A stretch of 64,000 bases of DNA, from contig NZ_CP085253.1 in the NCBI RefSeq assembly GCF_044872765.1, forward strand, positions 1,922,001-1,986,000, read 5' to 3'. The notes beneath the pieces were generated by a model, which had not been told where the DNA came from, searched no databases, and was given only the letters and a program-made list of their open reading frames with translations. Source of the stretch: Micrococcus sp023147585 (lineage in GTDB: Bacteria > Actinomycetota > Actinomycetes > Actinomycetales > Micrococcaceae). The first letter of the stretch is position 1. Each line of letters starts with the position of its first letter. This document shows, piece after piece, positions 34,285-43,078 of this stretch. Position numbers and translations under genes: made by a program.

Positions 34285-35330
34285 TCAGGCGCTGATGATG
34301 ACCTTGAGGGCCTTCTGCTGCGCGGCGTTCTTGAAGGTCTCGTACGCCTCGTCCCACTGGTCGAAGGTGAAGCGGTGGGTGACGAACTCCTCCGGGTGGA
34401 TCGAGCCGTCCTGGATGCGGCCGAGCAGCTCGGGCGCGGTGGTGGCGTTCACCAGGCCCGTGGTGATGGTGATGTTGTTGATCCACTCGCGGTCGAGGGC
34501 GAACTCCACCGGCTTGCCGTGCACGCCCAGGTTGGCCACGTGGCCGCCGGGGCGGATCGCGTCCACGCACATCTGGAAGGTGGCGGGGATGCCCACCGCC
34601 TCCATCGCGACGTCGACGCCGAGGCCGTCCGCCGTCAGCTCGTTGATCCTCCCCAGGGTCTCCTCGCCCGGGGTGAAGACGTGGGTGGCGCCGAAGCGGC
34701 GCGCGGCCTCGAGGCGGAACTCGTTGCCGTCGACGGCGATGATCGCGCCTGCGCCCTTCGACGCCGCCGTCATGATGGCGGACAGGCCCACGGGGCCGGC
34801 GCCGACGACGAGGACGACGTCGCCCTCGGAGACCTGGCCGGCGAGGACGCCGATCTCGTAGCCGGTGGGCAGGATGTCCGAGAGCATGACGCCCTGCTCG
34901 GCGGTGACGCCCTCGGGCAGCGGGATGAGGCCGTTGTCTGCGAACGGGACGCGGACCAGCTCGGCCTGCGTGCCGTCGATCAGGTGACCGAAGACCCAGC
35001 CGATGCCGCCCATGGCCTGGCAGTGGGAGGTCAGGCCCTCGCGGCAGTACGAGCAGTCCATGCACGTGGAGACGCAGGAGATGATGACGCGGTCGCCGAC
35101 CTTGACGTCCTTCACCTCCGCGCCCGCCTCGGTCACGACGCCGACGCCCTGGTGGCCGAGGATGCGTCCGTCCGTGACGGCGGGGACGTCGCCCTTGAGG
35201 ATGTGCAGTCGGTGCCGCAGATGGTGGTGGTCTCCACCTTCACGACGGCGTCCGTCGGGTCGATGATCGTGGCGTCCGGGACCTCTTCCCACACGCGCTT
35301 GCCGGGACCGTGGTAGACGATGGCCTTCAT
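34285..35330 (-). pseudogene. Zinc-dependent alcohol dehydrogenase, interrupted by a single-base frameshift
   Basis: Medium-chain dehydrogenase of about 348 residues. The N-terminus from 35330 (MKAIVYHGPGKRVWEEVPD ... TTTICGTD) and the rest (LHILKGDVPAVTDGRILGHQ) lie in different frames. The join is at about 35208, where GACCTGCAC is expected but GACTGCAC is present, i.e. one C (minus strand) is missing. Beyond it the protein is complete: structural zinc cysteines in CMDCSYCREGLTSHC, NAD motif VVGAGPVGLSA, and end ALKVIISA. Either a recent pseudogene or a sequencing error. AGGAGG precedes the start. Confidence 0.88.
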
Positions 35331-35554
35331 GGGCTGACCTCCTGTGAGGGGATCCCCGGTCCCGGTGCGGAGCCGGATCGAGGGGGCCCGGGTGCTCCGG
35401 GACTCCCTCCCCTCCAGCGTAGGGTCGGCGCCCGCTCGAGCCCAGGGGCGAGGCCCGCCGTCGTGTGTGCGCCGTCACGAGCTGCCGTGAGAGCGGACAC
35501 GATCCTCCGTCCCTCTCCGCGCCCAGCCGCCGGCTCCCCCGTAGGGTGGACGGC

Positions 35555-37468
35555 ATGATCGACGACACTCCGCCCGCGACCAGGGGCACGCCGCCGGGCG
35601 TGTCCGCCCCCACCGCCTCCCGATCCGACGACCCCGTTCCCACCACCGCCGCCGACGCCTCCACCAGCGCGGGGCGCGCCCTCGTGCCGGGTGTCTTCTG
35701 GCCCACCGCTGCCATCGTCCTGGGATTCGTGCTCGCCACGCTGTTCTTCCCGGACCAGATGACCACCGCCATCTCGGCCGTCCAGGGCGCCATCATCACG
35801 AACTTCTCGTGGTGGTACGCCGCCGTCGCGCTGTTCTTCGTCCTCTTCTGCGTCTACCTCGCGTTCTCCCGCAAGGGCGCCATCACGATGGGCAAGCCGG
35901 ACGAGAAGCCCGAGTTCTCCACCCTGTCCTGGTTCTCCCTGCTCTTCGCCGCCGGCATGGGCATCGGCCTCGTGTTCTACGGCATGACCGAGCCGCTCAT
36001 GCACTTCGTCTCGCCGCGTCCGGACATCGCGGCGACCAACCCCACCCAGGGCCAGGCCTCGCAGAACGCCCTGGCGACCACGTTCCTGCACTGGGGCCTG
36101 CAGCCCTGGGCGATCTACGCCGTCGTGGGCGTGGCCGTGGGCCTTGCCATCCACCGCCGCGGCCGTCCCCTCTCCCTGCGCTGGGCCTTCGAGTCGATCC
36201 TCGGCGAGAAGCGCACCCGCGGCGGATGGGGCCACCTCATCGACACGCTGGCCCTCGTGGGCACCGTGTTCGGCGTCGCCACCTCGCTCGGCCTCGGTGT
36301 GACCCAGATGGCCGCCGGGCTGCGTGCCCTCGGGTTCGTCCCTGAGGACAGTGCGTGGCTCGAGTACGTGATGATCGCCCTCGTGACCTGCGTCGTCCTC
36401 TACACGGTGGTCTCGGGAGTGGAGCGCGGCATGAAGTGGCTCTCCAACTTCAACCTCATCCTCGCCGCGGGCCTGCTCCTCTTCCTGCTGATCGTGGGAC
36501 CCACCTCCTTCCTCTTCAAGGAGATGGTGCAGTCCACCGGCGCGTACCTGCAGAACTACTTCGCCAACTCCCTCAACGTCTCCGCGTTCTTCGGCGCGGA
36601 GGGCGATGCGTGGCAGGCCGGCTGGACGGCCTACTACTGGGGCTGGTGGATGTCCTGGACCCCCTTCGTCGGCATCTTCATCGCCCGCATCTCCCGCGGG
36701 CGCACCGTGCGTGAGTTCATCGCCGGCGTGATGCTCGTGCCCACCCTGATCTCGATCCTGTGGTTCGGCATCCTCGGCGGCACCGCCATCTACATGGAGA
36801 CCGTCCGCCCCGCGGGCTACGAGTCCGTGGTCGGCGCCGACGGCTCGATCGATGCGAACACCGCCCTGTTCCAGGTCGTGGAGCAGCTGCCGGCCGGCAG
36901 CGTCATGATGGTCGGCTTCATCCTCCTCTCGGCCGTGTTCTTCGTGACCTCCTCGGACTCCGGCTCGCTCGTGATGGGCATGCTCGCCACGGGCGGCGAC
37001 GTGAACCCCAAGGTGATGATCCGGATCTTCTTCGCGATCGCCACCGCGTTCATGGCGGCCGCGCTGCTCATGGCCGGCGGCCTGAGCGCCATCCAGACGC
37101 TCGCCATCACGATCGGCCTGCCGTTCAGCATCATGATGCTCGTGATGTGCCTGTCCACGTTCCGCATCCTCAGCTACTCCGTGGCCCGCGTGGAGGCCGT
37201 GCGCCGCGCGGCCATGCTGGCCTCCATCAAGGACCGTCTCGGCCTCGAGACGGACGATCCGGACGTCGTCGACGGCGGCCCCGTGGCCGCCTCGCAGTGG
37301 TGGGCCTCGCTGAGCCGCGACCGCCAGCACAGGATCGCGCAGGTGGCCTCGCCGGGTGCGGACCACGAGATCCGACTCGCCGACGGCACGCCGGCCGGCA
37401 GCACGCCGGTGGCGCCGTCGCGGGGACCCTCGGCGGACGCCCCCGGCGGCTCGACCGCCGCGGGCTGA
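35555..37468 (+). CDS. BCCT-family betaine/choline/carnitine transporter
   Basis: A 637-residue secondary transporter with about twelve helices. The BCCT signature is SWFSLLFAAGMGIGLVFYG; the Trp-rich TM8 segment AYYWGWWMSWTPFVGIFIAR, the glycine stretch in TM3 and FFVTSSDSGSL are all present. The N-terminus (about 50 residues) is Ser/Thr/Pro-rich, and the C-terminal tail of about 80 residues is cytoplasmic and may sense osmolality. It probably imports glycine betaine or choline. The ATG at 35555 has TAGGGT 7 nt before it, indicating a leaderless transcript. Confidence 0.93.
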   Translation: MIDDTPPATRGTPPGVSAPTASRSDDPVPTTAADASTSAGRALVPGVFWPTAAIVLGFVLATLFFPDQMTTAISAVQGAIITNFSWWYAAVALFFVLFCVYLAFSRKGAITMGKPDEKPEFSTLSWFSLLFAAGMGIGLVFYGMTEPLMHFVSPRPDIAATNPTQGQASQNALATTFLHWGLQPWAIYAVVGVAVGLAIHRRGRPLSLRWAFESILGEKRTRGGWGHLIDTLALVGTVFGVATSLGLGVTQMAAGLRALGFVPEDSAWLEYVMIALVTCVVLYTVVSGVERGMKWLSNFNLILAAGLLLFLLIVGPTSFLFKEMVQSTGAYLQNYFANSLNVSAFFGAEGDAWQAGWTAYYWGWWMSWTPFVGIFIARISRGRTVREFIAGVMLVPTLISILWFGILGGTAIYMETVRPAGYESVVGADGSIDANTALFQVVEQLPAGSVMMVGFILLSAVFFVTSSDSGSLVMGMLATGGDVNPKVMIRIFFAIATAFMAAALLMAGGLSAIQTLAITIGLPFSIMMLVMCLSTFRILSYSVARVEAVRRAAMLASIKDRLGLETDDPDVVDGGPVAASQWWASLSRDRQHRIAQVASPGADHEIRLADGTPAGSTPVAPSRGPSADAPGGSTAAG

Positions 37469-37498
37469 CCCCGCGGCAGACCCGACCCCGCACGCAGA

Positions 37499-37555
37499 CG
37501 AGCCCTGCGTCGTCGCCCTCATCCGGAAGGAATGAGGACGACGGCGCAGGGCTCG
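37499..37555. terminator. Bidirectional terminator between BCCT and APC transporter genes
   Basis: CGAGCCCTGCG-CGTCG-CCTCAT and its near-perfect complement enclose a CCGGAAGGA loop between the convergent genes. Confidence 0.8.
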
Positions 37556-37583
37556 CCTGTGTCTGTGCCGCTCCGCGCGGCGG

Positions 37584-39038
37584 TCAGTCGTGCTGGCGGA
37601 CCACCGGCAGGGTGCCCGTGCGGTCGTGCACGGCGGCGGACGTGCGGACGCCGGTGAGGAACCATGCGGCGGTGAGGCACGCGACCCACACGAGGCCGAT
37701 CAGCAGGGCCTGGCGGGACTCCGGGACGGTGGCCATGGTGATGACCACCGTGGCCACGAAGGCCAGGCCGAGCCATGTGCCGAGGGCGCCGAGCGGCATC
37801 GGGTACACCGAGGGGGCCGCGCCCTGCTCCTTCACGCGGGCCTGCATGGCGCGGTGCGAGAGGAAGATCATGGCCCACGTGAAGACCACGGCGAAGGAGG
37901 CGACGCCGGCCACGAGGACGAACGCGTCCGGGTTCACGGTGATGAGGATCGCGCCCAGCACCATGACCCCGAGCATCACCACGATGCTCAGCCACGGCAC
38001 GCCGCCGCGGTTGACGCGGGTGAAGGCCCGCGGCGCCTGGCCGTCGTGCGCCATCGCGTAGAGCAGGCGGCCCGCGCCGTAGATGCACGCGTTGATGGCG
38101 GAGATCGCGGCGGTCAGGACCACGAAGTTCAGCAGATGCGGGGCGAACGGCACGCCGAGCCCCTCGAAGATCTGCACGAACGGGCTGGTCTTGCCGTCCA
38201 CGGCGGTCCACGGCATGAGGGCCATGATGACCACCATGGTCAGCACGTAGAAGAGCAGGATGCGGACGGGCACGGCGTTGATGGCCTTCGGCAGCACCTT
38301 CTCCGGGTTCTTCGCCTCGCCCGCGGCCACGCCGAGGGTCTCGATGCCGCCGAAGGAGAAGGTCACGATCGTCAGCGCCAGCAGGACGCCGCCGAAGCCC
38401 ATCGGCAGGAAGCCGCCGTGGTCCACGAGGTTGTTCAGGCCCGCCGGGGTGCCGTCCGTGAAGGAGGCGCCCGTGAACATGAGGATGAGGCCGCCGAAGA
38501 TCATCGCCACGATGGCGCCGACCTTGATGAGCGTCAGCCAGAACTCGGTCTCGCCGAAGCTGCCGACGTGGGTGAGGTTGACCAGTCCGATCACGAGGAT
38601 GGTGGCCGCGACCCACGCCCAGCCGGGCACGTCCGGGAACCAGAACGCCATGTACGTGGTGATGGCGGCGGTGTCCGCCACGATCACGACGGCCAGCTCG
38701 AACACGAAGGTCCAGCCGGTCACGTAGCCCGCGAAGGGGCCGAGGTAGCGGGAGGCGTACGCCGCGAACGAGCCGGAGACCGGCTCCCGCAGCGTCATCT
38801 CGCCGAGAGCGCGCATCACGAGGTACACGGCGGAGCCCGCGATGAGGAAGGCAAGGATGACGCCGGGGCCCGCGGTCTGGATGCCGCCGGCCGAGCCGTA
38901 GAACAGCCCGGTGCCGATCGCCGTGCCGAGGGCGATGAACATGATGTGGCGCTGGCTCAGCCCGCGGTGCAGCTGGCTCTCACCGCCGCCGGCCGGGGCG
39001 GCGCCTGCGGCATGCGCGCCGGAGGGGGTTGCGTTCAC
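37584..39038 (-). CDS. Amino acid permease (APC superfamily)
   Basis: A 484-residue permease with twelve predicted helices, of the AAT/GABA-permease type. The first helix starts HIMFIALGTAIGTGLFYGSA; further landmarks are GEMTLREPVSGSFAAYASRY, VTFSFGGIETLGVAAGEAKN and a C-terminal hydrophobic pair. Likely substrates are neutral or aromatic amino acids or GABA; the sequence does not decide. The GTG start gives MNATPSG. About 50-85 bases upstream lie two overlapping palindromes that may be its operator. Confidence 0.9.
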   Translation of the reverse strand: MNATPSGAHAAGAAPAGGGESQLHRGLSQRHIMFIALGTAIGTGLFYGSAGGIQTAGPGVILAFLIAGSAVYLVMRALGEMTLREPVSGSFAAYASRYLGPFAGYVTGWTFVFELAVVIVADTAAITTYMAFWFPDVPGWAWVAATILVIGLVNLTHVGSFGETEFWLTLIKVGAIVAMIFGGLILMFTGASFTDGTPAGLNNLVDHGGFLPMGFGGVLLALTIVTFSFGGIETLGVAAGEAKNPEKVLPKAINAVPVRILLFYVLTMVVIMALMPWTAVDGKTSPFVQIFEGLGVPFAPHLLNFVVLTAAISAINACIYGAGRLLYAMAHDGQAPRAFTRVNRGGVPWLSIVVMLGVMVLGAILITVNPDAFVLVAGVASFAVVFTWAMIFLSHRAMQARVKEQGAAPSVYPMPLGALGTWLGLAFVATVVITMATVPESRQALLIGLVWVACLTAAWFLTGVRTSAAVHDRTGTLPVVRQHD

Positions 39039-39089
39039 GAGAAGGGTCTCCGCTCAGGGTGTGAATGAGATGACATGCCATGGTGACTC

Positions 39090-39122
39090 ACTCCACAGTG
39101 GAGTGGCAAATGTTTGCCACTC
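39090..39122. promoter_or_regulatory. Two overlapping perfect palindromes (candidate LacI-type operator)
   Basis: ACTCCAC-A-GTGGAGT (39090-39104) overlaps a 22-bp palindrome at 39101-39122 whose core is TGGCAAATGTTTGCCA. That core closely resembles LacI-family operators. It lies between the stop of the glucosidase gene and the start of the permease gene, both on the minus strand. It could regulate the permease or act as a terminator of the glucosidase; the two readings are not exclusive. No run of T follows. Confidence 0.6.
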
Positions 39123-39148
39123 CCCGGCAACCCTCGGATCTGCGCTGG

Positions 39149-40975
39149 TCAGGCCTGCAGCAGCCAGGCCGCCGAGTTGGGGACCAGGCGGCCGTCGGCG
39201 AGTGCGTCCGGGTCCTCGAGGGAGGACAGGGCCTTCGCGTGGCCGGCGGGCAGGTCCAGGGGCTCGGCGCCGAGGTTGGCGATCACGAGCACCGTCCGGG
39301 CCGGGATCGGCTCGCCCGAGCCGAGGTGGTGGCCCCCGCCGTTGGTCACGGTGAACGCGAGCACGCCGCGCTCCGGGTCGTGGTGCTCGGACCACGCGAA
39401 CGTGCCGGTGCCCAGGTCCAGCTCGCCGCGGATCTCCAGCAGCCGGCGGTACAGCTCGAACACGGACCCCTCGACGCCGACCTGGCGGTCCGCGGCCAGC
39501 GCCCGGAAGGACTCCGGCTGGGGCAGCCAGGGGGAGGCGGGCGCGGTGGACGCGCCGTCGTCGTCGGCGGTGGCCGAGAAGCCGTACGCGGGGGCGTCCG
39601 CCTCCCAGGGCAGCGGGATGCGGCAGCCGTCCCGGCCGGGCTCCTCCCCGTCCGTGCGGAAGAAGTACGGGTCCTGGCGGTGCTCGGCCGCGAGCGTGGT
39701 GTGCTCGGGCAGGCCGAGCTCGTCGCCCTGGTAGATGTACGCCGAGCCGGGCAGGCCCAGCTCGATCAGGGCGGCGGCTCGGGCGCGACGGCGGCCCAGC
39801 TCCTCGTCCGGCTGCTCGTCGTCGGCGGTGATCCCGGCGGGGTAGGAGCTCGGATCCGTGAGGCCGTAGCGGGAGGTGTGCCGCACGGTGTCGTGGTTGG
39901 AGAGCACCCACGTGTTGGGCGCCCCCACCCGCTCGGCCGCCGTGAAGGAGCGCTCGATCGCGGAGGACAGGGACTGCGCGTCCCAGCCGGCCACGAGGTA
40001 GGTGAAGTTGAAGGCCTGGTGCATCTCCCCCGGGCGCACGTAGCGGAACGTGCGGGAGAGCGGGGCCACCCAGGCCTCGGCCACCATCATGGGCTCGTGG
40101 TCGTAGGAGTCCAGCACCCGGCGCCACTGCCGGTACACCTCGTGCACGCGGTCCTGGTCGATGAACGGCATGAGGGGCTCGAAGGTGTCCGGGTCGAACG
40201 TGGGGTCGTCGTCCTCGCCGGCGTCCACCACCATGCCCATGCGGGTGTGCTCGGAGTCGGGGTAGCCGGGCTTCTTGATGAGCCCGTGCGCCACGTCCAC
40301 GCGGAAGCCGTCCACGCCGCGGTCCAGCCAGAACCGCAGGATGGCCTCGAACTCCTCGCGGACCTCCGGGTTCTCCCAGTTCAGGTCCGGCTGCGTGGTG
40401 TCGAAGAGGTGCAGGTACCACTGGCCCGGCGTCCCGTCCGCCTCGGTCACGCGGGACCACGCGCCGCCGCCGAAGGTGGAGAGCCAGTTGCTGGGCGGCA
40501 GCTCCCCGTGCTCGCCGCGGCCCTCGGCGAAGTGGTAGCGGGCGCGCTCGGGGGAGCCGGGCGAGGTCGCCAGCGCCGCCTGGAACCACGCGTGCTCGGA
40601 GGAGGTGTGATTGGGCACGAGGTCCACGATCACGCGGATCCCCGCCGCGTGGGCGGCGTCGATCATCGCATCCGCGTCCTCGAGCGTGCCGAACCGCGGG
40701 TCGACGGCGCGGTAGTCCGCCACGTCGTAGCCGGCGTCGTGCTGCGGGGAGAGGTAGAAGGGCGAGAGCCAGATCGCGTCCACGCCCAGGGTCTGCAGGT
40801 AGTCCATGCGCGCGGTGACGCCGGGCAGGTCGCCCATGCCGTCGCCGTTGCCGTCCGCGAAGCTGCGCGGGTACACCTGGTAGATCACGGCGTCCACCCA
40901 CCACGGCGTGGTCGGGCGGTTGCGGGCTTCCGACGGCGGGGTGGTCAGGCGGGTGGCGGGGGATGGCGTGGTCAT
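39149..40975 (-). CDS. Glycoside hydrolase family 13 alpha-glucosidase
   Basis: A 608-residue cytoplasmic enzyme of the oligo-1,6-glucosidase/alpha-glucosidase group. Family-13 motifs are in order: DLVPNHTS (region I), DGFRVDVAH (region II, nucleophile Asp), MVAEAWV (region III, acid/base Glu) and LSNHDTVRH (region IV). The N-terminus WWVDAVIYQVYPRSFADGNG is typical. Region II has Val-Asp-Val-Ala-His, as in enzymes preferring alpha-1,4 linkages, but specificity is not settled. TAGGCT lies 7 nt before the ATG, so the gene is probably leaderless. Confidence 0.94.
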   Translation of the reverse strand: MTTPSPATRLTTPPSEARNRPTTPWWVDAVIYQVYPRSFADGNGDGMGDLPGVTARMDYLQTLGVDAIWLSPFYLSPQHDAGYDVADYRAVDPRFGTLEDADAMIDAAHAAGIRVIVDLVPNHTSSEHAWFQAALATSPGSPERARYHFAEGRGEHGELPPSNWLSTFGGGAWSRVTEADGTPGQWYLHLFDTTQPDLNWENPEVREEFEAILRFWLDRGVDGFRVDVAHGLIKKPGYPDSEHTRMGMVVDAGEDDDPTFDPDTFEPLMPFIDQDRVHEVYRQWRRVLDSYDHEPMMVAEAWVAPLSRTFRYVRPGEMHQAFNFTYLVAGWDAQSLSSAIERSFTAAERVGAPNTWVLSNHDTVRHTSRYGLTDPSSYPAGITADDEQPDEELGRRRARAAALIELGLPGSAYIYQGDELGLPEHTTLAAEHRQDPYFFRTDGEEPGRDGCRIPLPWEADAPAYGFSATADDDGASTAPASPWLPQPESFRALAADRQVGVEGSVFELYRRLLEIRGELDLGTGTFAWSEHHDPERGVLAFTVTNGGGHHLGSGEPIPARTVLVIANLGAEPLDLPAGHAKALSSLEDPDALADGRLVPNSAAWLLQA

Positions 40976-41015
40976 GGGCTCCAGCCTAGAGCCGGCGGCG
41001 GTCGGCGGGTCGGTC

Positions 41016-42353
41016 TCAGCCCCTCGAGACCTCCGGCAGGCGCAGGCCCGCGACGACGCCCGCGGCCCCGAGCGCGGCGAGGAGGAGGAGCGCCCACGTC
41101 GCGCTCGCGGCGGCCAGGGCGGCGCTGACGGCGCCCACCACCAGCAGGATCACGCCCATCGCGGTGTTGGACACCGCCGTGTAGACGGTGCGCGTGTCCC
41201 CGGAGGCCATGTCCATGAGGTACGTCTTGCGGCCGACGCGCACGCCCGTGTGCGCGAGCGTGAGCAGGAAGTAGGCGCTCACCAGCAGCACGCCGCCCGC
41301 CCCGCTCCCGCCCCGGAACGCCGGCAGGGCCGCCAGCACCACGACGACGACGATCACCGCCGACGCGATCGCCGCCGTCACCGCCATGAGCAGCCGGCTG
41401 GAGCGGTCCGCGAACCGGCCGAAGAGGCGGCCGCCGACCAGCGAGGCCACCCCCGAGGCGATCACGAAGCCGCCGAGGCCGGCGAGCGCGTCCGTGCCGG
41501 CGTCGAGGGCCAGCATCACGATGAACGGCGGACTCAGCGAGGAGACCAGCAGCAGGGAGCGCACGGTGACGAAGTGGCGGAAGTCCCGGTCCTCGCGCAG
41601 CAGGGCCCAGGAGCGGCGGGCGAGGGGTCCGTCGTCCCCGCCGTCGTCGACGGCCTCCTTCCCACCCTCCTCGGGGTCCTCGGCGGGCTCGCGCAGGGTC
41701 AGGGAGACCCCGGCGACCGCGACCCACAGCGCCGCCCCGACCGTCAGGAGCCCCGCGAGGGCCCCGGCGTCGAGGGAGCCTCCGCCGAGCCCGCGGATGC
41801 CCAGCCCGAGGGTGATCGCCACCAGCCCGGACGCCGTCGTCGCCAGCCCGGTGATCTGCCCGCGCTCGCCCGGGGGCACCACGCGGCCCTGCACGTCCTT
41901 GGAGGAGATCGAGCACAGGCAGCGCCCCAGGGAGAAGACGGCCAGGGCCGCCAGGATCAGCACGCCGGCCGCCAGCCCCGTCCCGAGTGCGGCGGTGGCG
42001 GCCATCGCGGCGACGGATCCCGCCTGCACGAGCGCGCCGAGGGCGAAGACGCGCTTGCGCCGCCGCGTGCGCAGCACGAGTGGGGTGAGGAACGCCTGCG
42101 GGAGCATGGAGAGGGACTCGCGGATCGGCTTGAGCAGGCCCGTGAGCGCGGGCGGGACGCCGAGCGCCGCGAACAGCCACGGCAGGACGGTGGAGGCGTT
42201 GACGATCTGGTCGCCCGAGGACTGCAGGGTGTTCGCGCCCACGAGGCGCAGGCCGTTGGCCGGGACGTCGCGGCGGACCTGCTCCGGGAGCCTCGCCTCG
42301 GCCTCGGGGCTGCGGGTGACCAGGCACGAGTAGATCCTCTCCGTGGTGCTCAC
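41016..42353 (-). CDS. MFS-type transporter of unknown substrate
   Basis: A 445-residue membrane protein with about eleven hydrophobic helices in two halves split by an acidic loop (EPAEDPEEGGKEAVDDGGDD). The overall pattern and TPLVLRTRRRKRVFALGALVQ loop fit a major-facilitator exporter. No specific family motif is recognised. The GTG at 42353 is supported by a TAGCGT -10 exactly 7 nt upstream; a GTG nine bases earlier is the alternative. It is divergent from the nitroreductase gene across only 30 bases. Confidence 0.75.
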   Translation of the reverse strand: MSTTERIYSCLVTRSPEAEARLPEQVRRDVPANGLRLVGANTLQSSGDQIVNASTVLPWLFAALGVPPALTGLLKPIRESLSMLPQAFLTPLVLRTRRRKRVFALGALVQAGSVAAMAATAALGTGLAAGVLILAALAVFSLGRCLCSISSKDVQGRVVPPGERGQITGLATTASGLVAITLGLGIRGLGGGSLDAGALAGLLTVGAALWVAVAGVSLTLREPAEDPEEGGKEAVDDGGDDGPLARRSWALLREDRDFRHFVTVRSLLLVSSLSPPFIVMLALDAGTDALAGLGGFVIASGVASLVGGRLFGRFADRSSRLLMAVTAAIASAVIVVVVVLAALPAFRGGSGAGGVLLVSAYFLLTLAHTGVRVGRKTYLMDMASGDTRTVYTAVSNTAMGVILLVVGAVSAALAAASATWALLLLAALGAAGVVAGLRLPEVSRG

Positions 42354-42383
42354 TGCGTCCACGCTAGCGGCCACAATGGGCGG
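42354..42383. promoter_or_regulatory. Back-to-back leaderless promoters in a 30-bp divergent spacer
   Basis: Minus strand: TAGCGT (42361-42366) 7 nt before the MFS start. Plus strand: CACAAT (42372-42377) 6 nt before the nitroreductase start. Each polymerase would have to use a -35 region inside the opposite coding sequence, so the two genes probably compete for transcription. Confidence 0.55.
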
Positions 42384-42962
42384 ATGAAGCACTTCGACGA
42401 CCCCGTCCTGCAGGCCATGGCCTCGCGCCGGTCCGTCTCCAAGGTGGGCCCGCAGACCCCGTCCGACGAGGAGGTCGCCCGCCTGCTGGCCGCCGTCACC
42501 CCGGTGGCGGACCACAAGGCGCTGCGGCCCTGGCGCCTGATCCTGCTGCGCGGGGAGGACCGGCGCGTGCTCGCCGACGCCCTCGACGCCGCCGCGGGCG
42601 TCACCCGCGCGACGGGCGAGGTGAACCCCAAGCCGTTCCGGGCGGAGCTGCTGATCGCCGTCGTCGCGAGCCGGACGGAGCACCCGGCGGTGCCGCCGTG
42701 GGAGCAGGACGCCACGGCCGCGGGCGCCGCGCACCTGCTCGAGCTCGCGCTGTGGCAGGCCGGGTGGGGCGTGATGTGGCGCTCCGGTCCGCACACGAAC
42801 GCCGGAGAGGTGCGCGCGGCGCACGGCCTGGGCGAGGACGAGCTGCTCCTGGGCTGGCTGTACGTGGGGGACGTCGACCCGGCCTTCACAGCGAAGCTCG
42901 CCTCCTCGCACCGCCCGCCGCTGGACCCCGCGCCGTTCCTCTCCCGCATGCCGCGGGGCTGA
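42384..42962 (+). CDS. Nitroreductase family protein
   Basis: A 192-residue FMN-dependent oxidoreductase fold. MASRRSVSKVGPQTPSDEEV is the FMN-phosphate-binding N-terminus; TPVADHKALRPWRLILLRG, AAGAAHLLELALWQAGWG and LGWLYVGDVD complete the nitroreductase pattern. The expected physiological substrate is unknown. The ATG at 42384 follows CACAAT at 6 nt. The gene converges on a conserved hypothetical gene across a very long hairpin. Confidence 0.88.
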   Translation: MKHFDDPVLQAMASRRSVSKVGPQTPSDEEVARLLAAVTPVADHKALRPWRLILLRGEDRRVLADALDAAAGVTRATGEVNPKPFRAELLIAVVASRTEHPAVPPWEQDATAAGAAHLLELALWQAGWGVMWRSGPHTNAGEVRAAHGLGEDELLLGWLYVGDVDPAFTAKLASSHRPPLDPAPFLSRMPRG

Positions 42963-43003
42963 GCTGCCCGCCGCGACACCCACGCCCGCCCCCCTCACGC
43001 CGT

Positions 43004-43060
43004 CGAGGTGTCACGAAATGTTGGTATCCGGCCCGGATACCAACAATTCATGACACCTCG
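43004..43060. terminator. Long bidirectional hairpin terminator
   Basis: A 57-bp imperfect palindrome. TGTTGGTATCCGG and CCGGATACCAACA form the inner stem; CGAGGTGTCA and TGACACCTCG the outer stem. It separates the convergent nitroreductase and hypothetical genes. Confidence 0.8.
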
Positions 43061-43078
43061 TTCCAAGGCCCTGAGTGC

